Origin: DSAR01 sp034437315
GTDB lineage: Bacteria > Chloroflexota > Anaerolineae > B4-G1
Direction: 5' to 3'
Assembly (NCBI GenBank): GCA_034437315.1
Contig: DAOTUC010000287.1
Location: forward strand, 1-8,810
DNA length: 8,810 bases
Part shown: one piece after another, positions 1 through 6,822 of the stretch
Layout: every line of letters begins with the position of its first letter
Numbering within the stretch: position 1 is the stretch's first letter
The notes under the pieces: generated by a model
Seen by the model: only the letters and a program-made list of their open reading frames with translations
Told to the model about the DNA's origin: nothing
The model's database searches: none
Program-made: the position numbers and the translations under genes

Positions 1-91
1 CCCTAAAGGTTTTGCTCAAGGCCGCGCAAACAACGTTTTTGCCTTAAACAATGACCTTTTTCCATCAAAACCAGCGCAAAAACCTTTAGGG
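1..91. repeat. Short element bounded by 13-bp inverted repeats
   Basis: Bases 1-13 (CCCTAAAGGTTTT) are the exact reverse complement of 79-91. Allowing one bulged A, the pairing extends by a further GC pair. The interior repeats variants of the same words (GCGCAAA at 24-30 and 74-80, GTTTTTGCC at 35-43). The 65-bp middle has no open frame and no gene. It could be a small non-autonomous mobile element (MITE-like), a REP-type intergenic repeat or a large hairpin. Because base 1 is the window edge, the left repeat may extend further and no target-site duplication can be judged. Confidence 0.5.
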
Positions 92-125
92 TCTATGATG
101 GGCCATGCGAAATCCTGAAGACCCG

Positions 126-157
126 AAAAAATGAAAAGCCCCCGAATTTCGGGGGCC
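126..157 (-). terminator. Intrinsic terminator of the aldolase gene
   Basis: On the minus strand, a GC-rich hairpin with stem GCCCCCGA/TCGGGGGC and a 3-nt loop (138-156) is followed by TTTT-CA-TTTTTT (137-126). It starts 28 nt past the aldolase stop codon. This is the only canonical hairpin-plus-U-tract terminator I can see in the window, and it closes the minus-strand gene run. Confidence 0.9.
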
Positions 158-183
158 ATTTGATCGCGCGGGCGATGCTTCGT

Positions 184-1029
184 CTACGCCGGCGCGCCGA
201 ACAACGCGATCTTCCGCTCGACGATCGCTTGCATGGCCTCAATCGCCGGGTCGAGGATCTTACGTGGGTCAATCTGTTCCGGATTTTCCGCCTGGAATTT
301 ACGCACGGTCTCGGCGAAGGCGTGGCGGATCTCGGTGTCGATGTTGATCTTGCAGACGCCCAGGTCGATGGCTGTGCGGATCTGGTGATCGGGGATGCCG
401 GAAGCGCCGTGCAGCACCAGTGGGACGTCGACCGTGTCGCGGATGGCCTGTAACCGGTCGAAATCCAGTTTTGGCTCCCCCTTGTAGAAGCCGTGAGCAT
501 TGCCGATGGCGACGGCTAGAAAATCGCAACCGGTGGCCTGGACGAACTCGGCGGCCTGGTCGGGATCGGTCATCACTTGCTCCCGTTCCGAGACGACGAC
601 GTGATCCTCGATGCCCACCAGGCGGCCCAGTTCCGCTTCGACCGGCACGCCGACGGCGTGGGCGGCCGCGACGACGCGGCGAATCTCCGCCACGTTCTCA
701 TCGAAGGGCAGTTTGGATGCATCCCGCATAATCGAGGTGAAGCCGTGGCGCAGGCAGCGCATGACCGTCTCGAAATCCGGGCCGTGATCCAGGTGAATGG
801 CGGCCGGGATCGGCGATAATTGGGCATGTGTGCGAACGATCTGGGGCAAGAACTCAATGCCGGCATATTTGAGCGCGCCGGACGAGAGTTGCACCAGGAT
901 CGGCGCATCCAGCGCCTCAGCCGCCTGGAAGATGGCGTGTGTGATCTCCAGGTTGTTGGTGTTGAATGCGCCGACGGCGTAGCCGTTTTTCTGCGCGTCT
1001 AACAGCAGTTCTTTAGATGATACGAGCAT
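184..1029 (-). CDS. fba: Class II fructose-bisphosphate aldolase family protein
   Basis: The 281-residue protein is a zinc-dependent ketose-bisphosphate aldolase. In this family the enzyme reversibly cleaves fructose 1,6-bisphosphate to dihydroxyacetone phosphate and glyceraldehyde 3-phosphate in the cytosol. Family marks are HLDHG at 79-83 (D81 as catalytic acid, H82 as zinc ligand), EAELG at 131-135, GNAHG at 176-180 (H179 as zinc ligand), LHGASG at 206-211 (H207 as zinc ligand) and NIDTE at 229-233. The length and ligand spacing match the short class II branch that includes KbaY/GatY, so a tagatose-bisphosphate aldolase cannot be excluded. The ATG at 1029 is supported by AAAGGAGA at 1043-1036, six bases upstream. 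The gene lies 93 bp behind the LysM/PA14 gene and ends at a strong terminator. It may be read from upstream or from its own promoter, and I see no convincing promoter in the gap. Confidence 0.93.
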   Translation of the reverse strand: MLVSSKELLLDAQKNGYAVGAFNTNNLEITHAIFQAAEALDAPILVQLSSGALKYAGIEFLPQIVRTHAQLSPIPAAIHLDHGPDFETVMRCLRHGFTSIMRDASKLPFDENVAEIRRVVAAAHAVGVPVEAELGRLVGIEDHVVVSEREQVMTDPDQAAEFVQATGCDFLAVAIGNAHGFYKGEPKLDFDRLQAIRDTVDVPLVLHGASGIPDHQIRTAIDLGVCKINIDTEIRHAFAETVRKFQAENPEQIDPRKILDPAIEAMQAIVERKIALFGAPA

Positions 1030-1035
1030 GTTTTG

Positions 1036-1043
1036 TCTCCTTT
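1036..1043 (-). promoter_or_regulatory. Ribosome binding site of the aldolase gene
   Basis: AAAGGAGA on the minus strand lies six bases before the ATG at 1029. It fixes the aldolase start. Confidence 0.85.
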
Positions 1044-1083
1044 AGTTTTTTGATCCATGTAGGCGGGTAGCTGGGTGCAGTTC

Positions 1084-1122
1084 TCCCTACTCCCTACTCC
1101 CTACTCCCTACTCCCTACTCCC
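1084..1122 (-). repeat. Heptad tandem repeat (GTAGGGA) with G-quadruplex pattern
   Basis: Five exact copies of TCCCTAC on the plus strand run from 1084 to 1118, followed by a partial sixth copy that ends where the LysM/PA14 stop codon begins (1123-1125). Read on the minus strand, which is the sense of the transcripts, there are six GGG tracts separated by four-base AGTA spacers. That satisfies the usual G3-N1-7 quadruplex pattern. The array occupies the 3' untranslated side of the LysM/PA14 gene and lies about 55 bp before the aldolase start. Confidence 0.95.
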
Positions 1123-2406
1123 TTAGTGCGGTTCCCACCAGACGTAAATCAGCGCGTCGCCGCCGTGCTCGTAATACTCGATCTTGACGTCGTAGACGCC
1201 GGTGTCGGCCCAGTAGACGCCGCAATGCGCTTCCCCTGCGCTGGCGCGCCATTCGTCCAGGACCAACGTGTCTCCCACCCAGATGCGCACGCCGTCGTCG
1301 CTCATCGCGCAGAAGCGGTAGTGGTCGGTGTTGAGGCGCATTTTGCGCGTCCAGCGGGCGGAGAAATGATCTTGCCAGACCTCCGGCATAGGGCTCCCCG
1401 TTCCCCATTCAAAACCGATGTAAGGCACGCGCTGCGTAGCGACTGGATCGCCCGCCAGTTCCTCGTTGTTGAAGAATTCCCCGTACCATTCCGTTTCGGA
1501 GGGTTGGGGCGCGATCGGCGTGGCGGTCGCATCGGGATGAGGCGTCGCTGTCGGGTCGGCAGAGGAAAGCATCACCCACAGGAAGTGCGCCCGCGCGACC
1601 TGCATGCGGTCATAGTATTCGACCTGGATGGTGTGCTCGCCAGCCTCCAGGGCCCGGTCAGCGCTGTAGAGGCGGAACCCGCCGTCGCGCCAACTGTTGA
1701 TGATCCGCTCACCGTCCAGGTAGACCCGCACGCCGTCATCAATCTTGGTGTAGAAGCGGTAGACGCCGGCGTCAAAGTGGAAGGTCCCGCTCCAGCGCAC
1801 CGAGAAGGCGTTGCTGGGCATGCCGCCGGCCGGCGGCCCCCATCCCCAATCGAAGTTGATGATCTCATCCTCGCGGGTGACGTAGGGTTCGCCGCTCAGC
1901 GTCGGGTTGTCGAAATACTCGGCTGACCAGGGGCCGGGCCACGAGGAGGGTGTCCATACCGGTTGTGGTTGGGGCTTGGGCGCCGGGGCGGGCGTCGCCT
2001 TTGGGATGACGAGCCGTTGGCCCACGTAGATGTGGTTCAGATTGGTGATGTTGTTGGCCCGCGCCATAGCCCAGACGTCAACGCTGTAGCGCAGCGCGAT
2101 GCGCAACAAATTCTCGCCCGGTTGGACGACGTGCACGTCACCCGAGGCCGGCGGTTGGGCCGGCGTGTTGCTCGTCGGGATCGCGAGTCGTTGCCCGGCG
2201 TAGAGGTGGTTGGGGTTGACGATGCCGTTGTAGCGGGCGATGGTGTTCACATCGACGCCGTAACGGCGGGCGATGCTGTACAGGGTTTCGCCAGCCTGGA
2301 CGACGTGGGTGATATCTCCCCGGGGCGGCGACGCCAGGGCTGTTGGGGCGCCGGTCATCAGGATCAAGATCGTTGCCAATGTGATAAGAAGCCATTTCCG
2401 GTACAT
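1123..2406 (-). CDS. Secreted LysM-LysM-PA14-PA14 protein
   Basis: The 427-residue protein starts at the ATG at 2406, chosen because AGGAGG (2418-2413) lies six bases upstream. The longer reading from 2436 only adds ten residues in front of a signal peptide. Residues 1-25 form that peptide (MYRKW, hydrophobic core, cleavage after ALA). Two LysM domains follow at about 34-77 and 92-135, each starting HVVQ-GE and ending GQRL-IP. LysM domains bind peptidoglycan or chitin glycan chains. After a Pro/Ala linker (136-152) come two PA14-like beta-barrel domains at about 155-280 and 305-424, marked by DDGVRVYLDGERI and DDGVRIWVGDTLV. PA14 domains usually bind sugars. The likely role is a wall-anchored glycan-binding protein at the cell surface. 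No catalytic domain is visible, so an enzymatic role is not supported. A Thr/Pro linker separates the PA14 domains. Confidence 0.93.
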   Translation of the reverse strand: MYRKWLLITLATILILMTGAPTALASPPRGDITHVVQAGETLYSIARRYGVDVNTIARYNGIVNPNHLYAGQRLAIPTSNTPAQPPASGDVHVVQPGENLLRIALRYSVDVWAMARANNITNLNHIYVGQRLVIPKATPAPAPKPQPQPVWTPSSWPGPWSAEYFDNPTLSGEPYVTREDEIINFDWGWGPPAGGMPSNAFSVRWSGTFHFDAGVYRFYTKIDDGVRVYLDGERIINSWRDGGFRLYSADRALEAGEHTIQVEYYDRMQVARAHFLWVMLSSADPTATPHPDATATPIAPQPSETEWYGEFFNNEELAGDPVATQRVPYIGFEWGTGSPMPEVWQDHFSARWTRKMRLNTDHYRFCAMSDDGVRIWVGDTLVLDEWRASAGEAHCGVYWADTGVYDVKIEYYEHGGDALIYVWWEPH

Positions 2407-2412
2407 AGCACA

Positions 2413-2418
2413 CCTCCT
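2413..2418 (-). promoter_or_regulatory. Ribosome binding site of the LysM/PA14 gene, partly in a hairpin
   Basis: AGGAGG lies six bases before the ATG at 2406 and decides between three possible ATG starts (2436, 2421, 2406). Bases 2409-2414 and 2425-2430 are a 6-bp inverted repeat (CACACC/GGTGTG), so the last two G bases of the ribosome binding site would be paired in the transcript. Confidence 0.8.
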
Positions 2419-2451
2419 CATGTGGGTGTGTTTCAAATGCTTTGAGTGCTG

Positions 2452-2487
2452 GCGCTAGATAGCGCGCTTTTACGGCGATAAATCGCC
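2452..2487. repeat. Two adjacent short palindromes
   Basis: GCGCTA-GA-TAGCGC (2452-2465) and GGCGAT-AA-ATCGCC (2474-2487) are two separate 14-bp palindromes eight bases apart. They lie in the 240-bp gap between the TPR stop and the LysM/PA14 start. They would sit in the 5' leader of the LysM/PA14 transcript if its promoter is further upstream. The remainder of the gap (2488-2594) has no gene and no promoter that I would defend. Confidence 0.6.
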
Positions 2488-2594
2488 TACTACGAACTTG
2501 GCCCCAAATGAAATGAAACACGCTCTCCTCATATACTTGGACGGGACGTTTAAACCATTCAATACCATGATACTCAGATGACGAGTGATGTCAA

Positions 2595-2646
2595 GCGACT
2601 TTTCAGACACTCTTTCAGGCACTCTTTCAGACGCCCCTTCAGACAT
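2595..2646 (-). repeat. 12-bp tandem repeat after the TPR gene
   Basis: Four imperfect 12-bp units end in TTCAG on the plus strand: 2595-2606, 2607-2618, 2619-2630 and 2631-2642. A partial unit then runs up to and into the TPR stop codon (2647-2649). The two middle units differ at one base. On the minus strand the unit is CTGAAAGAGTGC. No hairpin or U-tract terminator accompanies it. Confidence 0.85.
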
Positions 2647-4122
2647 TCATCGGCGGTCGAGCTCGTCCAACGCCCGCTCAATATGAGGCCTTAAAGCGCC
2701 GGATGTGTCGAGGTCGAGGGCGCGGATGAAGGCCTCCTGCGCCGCCGCCCCTACGGCGCCTTCTCCCGCTCCCCGGGCTTGATGTAACAACCCCAGCCGG
2801 TAGTAGGCCGAAGCTAGATGGGGATCGAGCGTCAGCGCCTGCTGGAGGAAACCCGCCGCCGCCTCGTAATCGCCAGCCTGGAGCGCGGCCCAGCCCCGCA
2901 ACTCGTGAGCGGCCGCCGATTCGGGCGCCAGCGCCAGGAGCATTTCGGCCGCGTCGATGGCCCGATCCTCGAGGTTGAGCTGGTGCGCCAGATAGAAACG
3001 GGTCAGGATCTCCCAATAGGTCGGATCTTCGGGGCGCAGGTCGGCCGCTTCGCGCAGCCATATCTCGGCGACGTTGTAGCGTCCCTCGGCGGCCCACGTC
3101 TGCCCGATCTCCACGCACAGCGCGGCGCTGCCGGGGTCTAGATCGTAAGCCGCCTCATATTCGGCCCGGGCGGCGGCGTAATCCCCCCGCTGATCGTAGT
3201 GCAATCCCAGGAATGTGCGGGCCGGAACCGAATCGGGCGCCAGGGCGACAGCGCGTGTCAAATGCGCGCGCGCCTGTTTGGCACGCGCCTGTTGGGCGCG
3301 CGCATTTGACACGCGCGCCATCCGGTCGAGGGCGTGGCCCAGGTGAGCGTGGGCGTCGGCGTAATGTGGGGCGATTTCGACCGCCCGCTCGAGACAGCGA
3401 GTCGCCAGAGCCCATTCCCCTGACGCCAGAAGCGTGCGTCCGAGCAGCGCGTCGGTGTAAGCGGGGTCGTCGGTTACGCCTTTCGCCAGCAGCACGTCGA
3501 GGAGTTGGCGGGACAGGTCGGTCCGGGCGGCGGAGAGATGGTCGAGCGCCGCCGGGTCTTGCCCCGCCAGCAGCGCGCCCAATCGCTCGTGGGCGATCTG
3601 GGCGACCGGCCCGTTCGGTTCTGCCTGGAGCAGCAGCGTCTCGTACTCACGCCGAGCAGCGTCCCAATCGCGCATCTGGACGTAGGCGTTAGCCATAGCA
3701 AGTTGCGCTTCCCCGTCGCCGGGAAGCTGGCGGCGGGCCTCTTCGATGGCGACCGGCCAATCCTCGCGGGCGACCTGGGCGCGCAGGCGCAAGCGGGCGA
3801 GCAGTAAATCGTCGCCGCCCAGCAACTCGGCCTCATCCAGTGCGTCCAACGCCGCGCCAGCGCGCCCCCAATCCAGGTAGACCCGCGCTCGTTGGATATA
3901 GGGCAGCGGATCGGTGGGGCGCAGTCGAGCCGCTTCCCGGTAGGCGGCGATGGCGGCGGTGCGATGGGCCTGCTCCGCCAGCGCGTCTCCTCGGCGTATG
4001 AGGTCAGCGTAGGGCGTGCGGGTAGTTCCCAGGATGAGGGTGAGCGAGATCGCCAGGAGGGCCAGGCCTACAAAAACGAGCGCCCGCCGAGGATTGGGAA
4101 GATCTGCCGCATTCACTTGCAT
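2647..4122 (-). CDS. Membrane-anchored tetratricopeptide repeat protein
   Basis: The 491-residue protein starts at the ATG at 4122. A TTG start at 4146 would add eight residues. Neither has a good ribosome binding site, because both lie in the 8-bp tandem repeat. One transmembrane segment (about residues 14-32) is followed by a long run of TPR units. The clearest are at about 38-71 (YREAARLRPTDP), 300-333 (YDQRGDYAAARAEY), 334-367 and 402-435 (LQAGDYEAAAGFLQQAL), with further degenerate units between and after them. TPR arrays are protein-protein interaction scaffolds. The repeats most likely face the cytoplasm or the external side next to the membrane, and topology is not decided. One unit carries a ten-residue expansion (ARAQQARAKQARAHL, about 274-288). 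The partner is unknown. Adjacent VanW, rhomboid and LysM/PA14 genes suggest a cell-envelope role. Confidence 0.85.
   Translation of the reverse strand: MQVNAADLPNPRRALVFVGLALLAISLTLILGTTRTPYADLIRRGDALAEQAHRTAAIAAYREAARLRPTDPLPYIQRARVYLDWGRAGAALDALDEAELLGGDDLLLARLRLRAQVAREDWPVAIEEARRQLPGDGEAQLAMANAYVQMRDWDAARREYETLLLQAEPNGPVAQIAHERLGALLAGQDPAALDHLSAARTDLSRQLLDVLLAKGVTDDPAYTDALLGRTLLASGEWALATRCLERAVEIAPHYADAHAHLGHALDRMARVSNARAQQARAKQARAHLTRAVALAPDSVPARTFLGLHYDQRGDYAAARAEYEAAYDLDPGSAALCVEIGQTWAAEGRYNVAEIWLREAADLRPEDPTYWEILTRFYLAHQLNLEDRAIDAAEMLLALAPESAAAHELRGWAALQAGDYEAAAGFLQQALTLDPHLASAYYRLGLLHQARGAGEGAVGAAAQEAFIRALDLDTSGALRPHIERALDELDRR
3251..3316. repeat. 21-bp inverted repeat around a 15-bp tandem duplication, inside the TPR gene
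   Basis: Bases 3251-3271 are the exact reverse complement of 3296-3316, separated by 24 bases. On the coding strand the right arm, centre and left arm include GCGCGCGCCCAACAG, then GCGCGTGCCAAACAG, then GCGCGCGCGCATTTG, which encode ARAQQ, ARAKQ and ARAHL. The unit is multiple-of-three in length, so the TPR reading frame is kept. Confidence 0.9.
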
Positions 4123-4176
4123 ACTTGCCCACTTGCCCACCTGCAAACTTGCCTACTTGCTCACTTGCAAACTTGC
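4113..4176 (-). repeat. 8-bp tandem repeat between VanW and TPR genes
   Basis: Eight consecutive 8-bp units of the form NNACTTGC (one has ACCTGC) run from 4113 to 4176 on the plus strand. On the minus strand the unit is GCAAGTNN. The array begins two bases after the VanW stop codon (4181-4179), fills the intergenic gap and continues into the first codons of the TPR gene, whose ATG (4122-4120) lies inside it. Confidence 0.92.
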
Positions 4177-4178
4177 CT

Positions 4179-5981
4179 CTAATCTGTTGTCTCCGGCTCT
4201 GGTTCTCCCGATACCGGCGGCTCGTAATCTGGCCCGTGATGGTAGGAGGCGCGGCGGGCGGCGTACTTGCTGACGAAGACGTCGTCGTAGATGACGTCGC
4301 CGTCAGCGTCGAGCACGCGCCGCTGGATGGTCGCGGTCAGGCCCGCCGTGGCCGATTGCCAGCGCACAACAGCGCCCGCCGCCATGCTGGGATCCAGTTG
4401 GTAGATCGGCGGGCCGGGCTGGGTCCTGTCGGTGATCTCCGGGCCTTCCTTCTCGACGGTGCGGCTGTCGTCAGTGGAGTAGAAGCGGAAGATCAGCCGG
4501 TGGGCGCCCTCTTCGATCTCGGTCTCAATCAACAGCGGGTGTGGGCGGTCGTTGACGAATTTGAGGTCGACGATGGGGGAGTAGACGGTGGCGTCCATCC
4601 CCAGGCCAGCGCCCATCAGTTCGTAGTAGCCCACGCGGTGGTTGTGATACCAGCGCTCGCTGATGGGATAGCCGCCCCAGAAGGCGGCCCGGAAGGCGGT
4701 GGTGCTGACCTGGCAGATGCCGCCGCCTATTTCGATGGCCAATTGCTCGCCGGCGGTGACGTAGGATTTGTCGTAACCGGCCGCTTCGGTGACCGGGCCC
4801 AGGTAGTGATTGAACGAGAAGGTCTCGCCGGGGCCGATGACGAGGCCATCGAATTTGGGCGCCGCCACGCGGATGTTGTGGTCGCGGGCGGATGGCGAGT
4901 CGATGAAATAGGAATCCCCCTCGGCGACCAGCTCGACGATGCCCAGTTCCTCGGCTGTGGCGGTGTCCGGATAGCGCGGCGGGACGTCCTGGAGGACGAG
5001 AGCGACGTCCCGCTCGCCGCTCTCCAGCGCCTGGATGATGCGGGCGGCGCTGGCGGCGACGTCGAGGGCGCGCCCTTTCACGCTGGGGCTGATGGGCTCC
5101 AACTGGCCCAGGTCGTCGTTGAAATGGAAGCGGGCGTCGACCGGTTCGCTGAACAGGGTCTCGGTCAGCGTCTCCAGGTGGGATTGGAGCGCGGTCTCGT
5201 TCACGGAGGCGCGCAGCGCCCCGTCTTGAGCCTCGACGTCCAGCATCGCCGCCAACTCCTCCGGCTGGATGACCCACGGGCCGGCGTCCTCCTCGCGGGG
5301 TTGGTCGAGGAGCAGGGTGAGCGGACCGTCGAGCAACTTTTCGACCTGGGCGCGGGCCGTCTCGGCGTCGGTGATGGCGGCGGGGACGTCGTAACCGACC
5401 AGCGCGATCTCGGCCGGCCTTAACTGCATAACAATCGGCCGCAACGCGGCGAGGCTTGCCGCCACGTCCAGGTAGCGCCCATCCTGGGACGGGGTCGCGA
5501 CGGGCGTGACGCCTTGGAGGGTGAGCGCGGCTTCGATGGCGGGGACGTCGATCTGTTTCGCCAGCGTCTCCAGGTAGAGCCGGGCGACCTGTTCATCGTA
5601 GACGAGGATGGGCGGCGTGTTTTGTCCATCGACCAGCAGCTCGAGGTGGGCGCGGAGGTTGGACGCCCACGATGGGCCGCGCCCGATTCGATAGGCCGCG
5701 TTCAAGGTGGCCTGACGCTCGAGTTGCACGCCGAGATCGGATGGGCGGGCCGTCCAGGATTGGCCGGGGCCGTGGAGGATCAGGAAGGGCTCGTGGAGAC
5801 CGAGCTGCTCGTCCAGCGCGCCGGGAGGCTCGTCCACGCACATCCCGCCCACATCCACGCTCCACACCGAGACGCCCGGATAGATGCGCTCGGCGTGACG
5901 CCATTCGAATAGCGCGACGGAACCGAGCAGCAGGCTGAACAGGATGATGAGCGTGACGCCGAGAAGCCAGATTTTTGTCAT
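4179..5981 (-). CDS. VanW family protein with PG-binding-4-like repeats
   Basis: The 600-residue protein starts at the ATG at 5981. One N-terminal transmembrane segment (about 4-24) acts as anchor or uncleaved signal. Two regions resemble PG_binding_4 domains (about 75-200 and 235-335), recognisable by the pattern of a PEELAAML-type helix and a VKGRALDV strand. The VanW domain follows at about 365-480, with VIGPGETFSFN (381-391), GGGICQVSTTAF (419-430, C423) and DLKFVND (472-478). The C-terminal part (about 500-580) looks like the beta-rich extension common behind VanW domains in Gram-positive and Chloroflexota proteins. The acidic tail ends PEPETTD. VanW was named from vancomycin-resistance clusters but is not needed for resistance and its biochemical role is not established. 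No other van gene is here, so this should not be read as resistance. The start has no clear ribosome binding site; the heptad array supplies its upstream sequence. Confidence 0.92.
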   Translation of the reverse strand: MTKIWLLGVTLIILFSLLLGSVALFEWRHAERIYPGVSVWSVDVGGMCVDEPPGALDEQLGLHEPFLILHGPGQSWTARPSDLGVQLERQATLNAAYRIGRGPSWASNLRAHLELLVDGQNTPPILVYDEQVARLYLETLAKQIDVPAIEAALTLQGVTPVATPSQDGRYLDVAASLAALRPIVMQLRPAEIALVGYDVPAAITDAETARAQVEKLLDGPLTLLLDQPREEDAGPWVIQPEELAAMLDVEAQDGALRASVNETALQSHLETLTETLFSEPVDARFHFNDDLGQLEPISPSVKGRALDVAASAARIIQALESGERDVALVLQDVPPRYPDTATAEELGIVELVAEGDSYFIDSPSARDHNIRVAAPKFDGLVIGPGETFSFNHYLGPVTEAAGYDKSYVTAGEQLAIEIGGGICQVSTTAFRAAFWGGYPISERWYHNHRVGYYELMGAGLGMDATVYSPIVDLKFVNDRPHPLLIETEIEEGAHRLIFRFYSTDDSRTVEKEGPEITDRTQPGPPIYQLDPSMAAGAVVRWQSATAGLTATIQRRVLDADGDVIYDDVFVSKYAARRASYHHGPDYEPPVSGEPEPETTD

Positions 5982-5986
5982 TTTAT

Positions 5987-6045
5987 GTCCGAGGTTTTAT
6001 GTGCGAAGTCCTATGTCCGAAGTCCGACGTCCGAAGTCCAACGTC
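5987..6045 (-). repeat. Heptad tandem repeat between rhomboid and VanW genes
   Basis: On the plus strand the region reads as seven-base units: GTCCGAG, GTTTTAT, GTGCGAA, GTCCTAT, GTCCGAA, GTCCGAC, GTCCGAA, GTCCAAC and then GTC. Alternating units agree best, giving a 14-bp higher-order period. The array ends at the base next to the rhomboid stop codon (6048-6046) and reaches to within five bases of the VanW ATG, so it is nearly the whole intergenic gap. Confidence 0.88.
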
Positions 6046-6801
6046 TTACCAGTGGTAGCGATCGTTTTCATCTCGGTGGAGGTAAGTGTAAGGGTGACTG
6101 GACGGGTATCTGGGGTGTTGAGGCGGGGGCGGCGGTGGGGCGATGAGTTTGATGATCGCCAAGCCAAAGACGAACCCGCCGATGTGGGCCCACCAGGCGA
6201 CTCCGCCGCTTTGAAGGGCGCCGGCGTCTGTGAGGGCGAAGAGGCCGTTGAAGAGTTGGGACACGAACCAGAAGCCCAGGTAGATCATGGCCGGCAGTTC
6301 GACGATGCGGACGAAATAGAAGACCGGCAACAGAGTCACGACGCGGGCCTGGGGATAGAGCAACAGGTAAGCGCCCAACACCCCGGCGATGGCCCCGCTG
6401 GCTCCCACTGTGGGCAGTGTGGAACCGGTATGGGCGATGACGTGGGCGGCGCTGGCGGCGAGGCCGCTGAATAAATAGAAAAAGACGTAGCGCCCAGGCC
6501 CCAACCGGTCCTCGATGTTGTCGCCGAAAATGTACAGCGCCAGCATGTTGGAGATCAGATGCCACCAACCGCCGTGCATAAATATCGAGGTGAGAATGGA
6601 TAGCCAGTTGATCGGTCCACCGACCTGAAGCAACTGGGCCGGGACCAGGCCCCACGTCTTGATGAGCGAATTGAGGGCCTCCGGTCCCAAGGCGATCTCG
6701 ATCAAAAACTCGAACAAAAAGACCAGCACGTTAATCACGATGATGGTCGTATTCACGAGCGGAAAACGGCGGGATGGAATCGTGTCTCGCAATGGGATCA
6801 T
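6046..6801 (-). CDS. Rhomboid family intramembrane serine protease
   Basis: The 251-residue polytopic membrane protein has about six transmembrane segments: 17-38, about 66-95 including the re-entrant part, 104-124, 130-150, 157-187 and 200-221. The rhomboid signature HxxxxHxxxN is H76, H81 and N85. The active-site motif is GASGAIAG, with the catalytic serine at S135, and the catalytic histidine is H206 in WWAHIGGFVFG. Family members cleave transmembrane substrates within the lipid bilayer. All catalytic residues are present, so it should be active; substrates are unknown. The C-terminal tail (222-251) is cytosolic by family topology and rich in proline, tyrosine and histidine. The ATG at 6801 has AAGGAG (6813-6808) six bases upstream. 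The gene begins only about 45 bp past the CRISPR array end and shares its direction. Confidence 0.93.
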   Translation of the reverse strand: MIPLRDTIPSRRFPLVNTTIIVINVLVFLFEFLIEIALGPEALNSLIKTWGLVPAQLLQVGGPINWLSILTSIFMHGGWWHLISNMLALYIFGDNIEDRLGPGRYVFFYLFSGLAASAAHVIAHTGSTLPTVGASGAIAGVLGAYLLLYPQARVVTLLPVFYFVRIVELPAMIYLGFWFVSQLFNGLFALTDAGALQSGGVAWWAHIGGFVFGLAIIKLIAPPPPPPQHPRYPSSHPYTYLHRDENDRYHW

Positions 6802-6807
6802 AACTGG

Positions 6808-6813
6808 CTCCTT
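6808..6813 (-). promoter_or_regulatory. Ribosome binding site of the rhomboid gene
   Basis: AAGGAG on the minus strand is spaced six bases from the ATG at 6801 and fixes that start. Confidence 0.85.
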
Positions 6814-6822
6814 AAAATCACC

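Noticed and set aside
1..7. CCCTAAA as a telomere-type repeat
   Set aside because: It is a single copy, not an array, and is explained as one arm of the inverted repeat.
1075..1926. Plus-strand open frame of 283 codons
   Set aside because: It begins in the heptad array (SLLPTPYSLLPTP) and runs antisense to the LysM/PA14 gene. It is a known kind of false call on such repeats.
2138..2521. Minus-strand open frame of 127 codons over the LysM region
   Set aside because: It overlaps the LysM/PA14 gene in another frame, and the LysM/PA14 reading has strong domain and signal-peptide evidence.
4125..5423. Long plus-strand open frame of 432 codons
   Set aside because: It is antisense to the VanW gene, whose minus-strand protein has clear family motifs. 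The frame stays open because of GC-rich codon use and its protein is low-complexity.
4179..5981. VanW as a vancomycin-resistance gene
   Set aside because: VanW-domain proteins are widespread outside resistance clusters, and no vanHAX, vanS or vanR gene is present.
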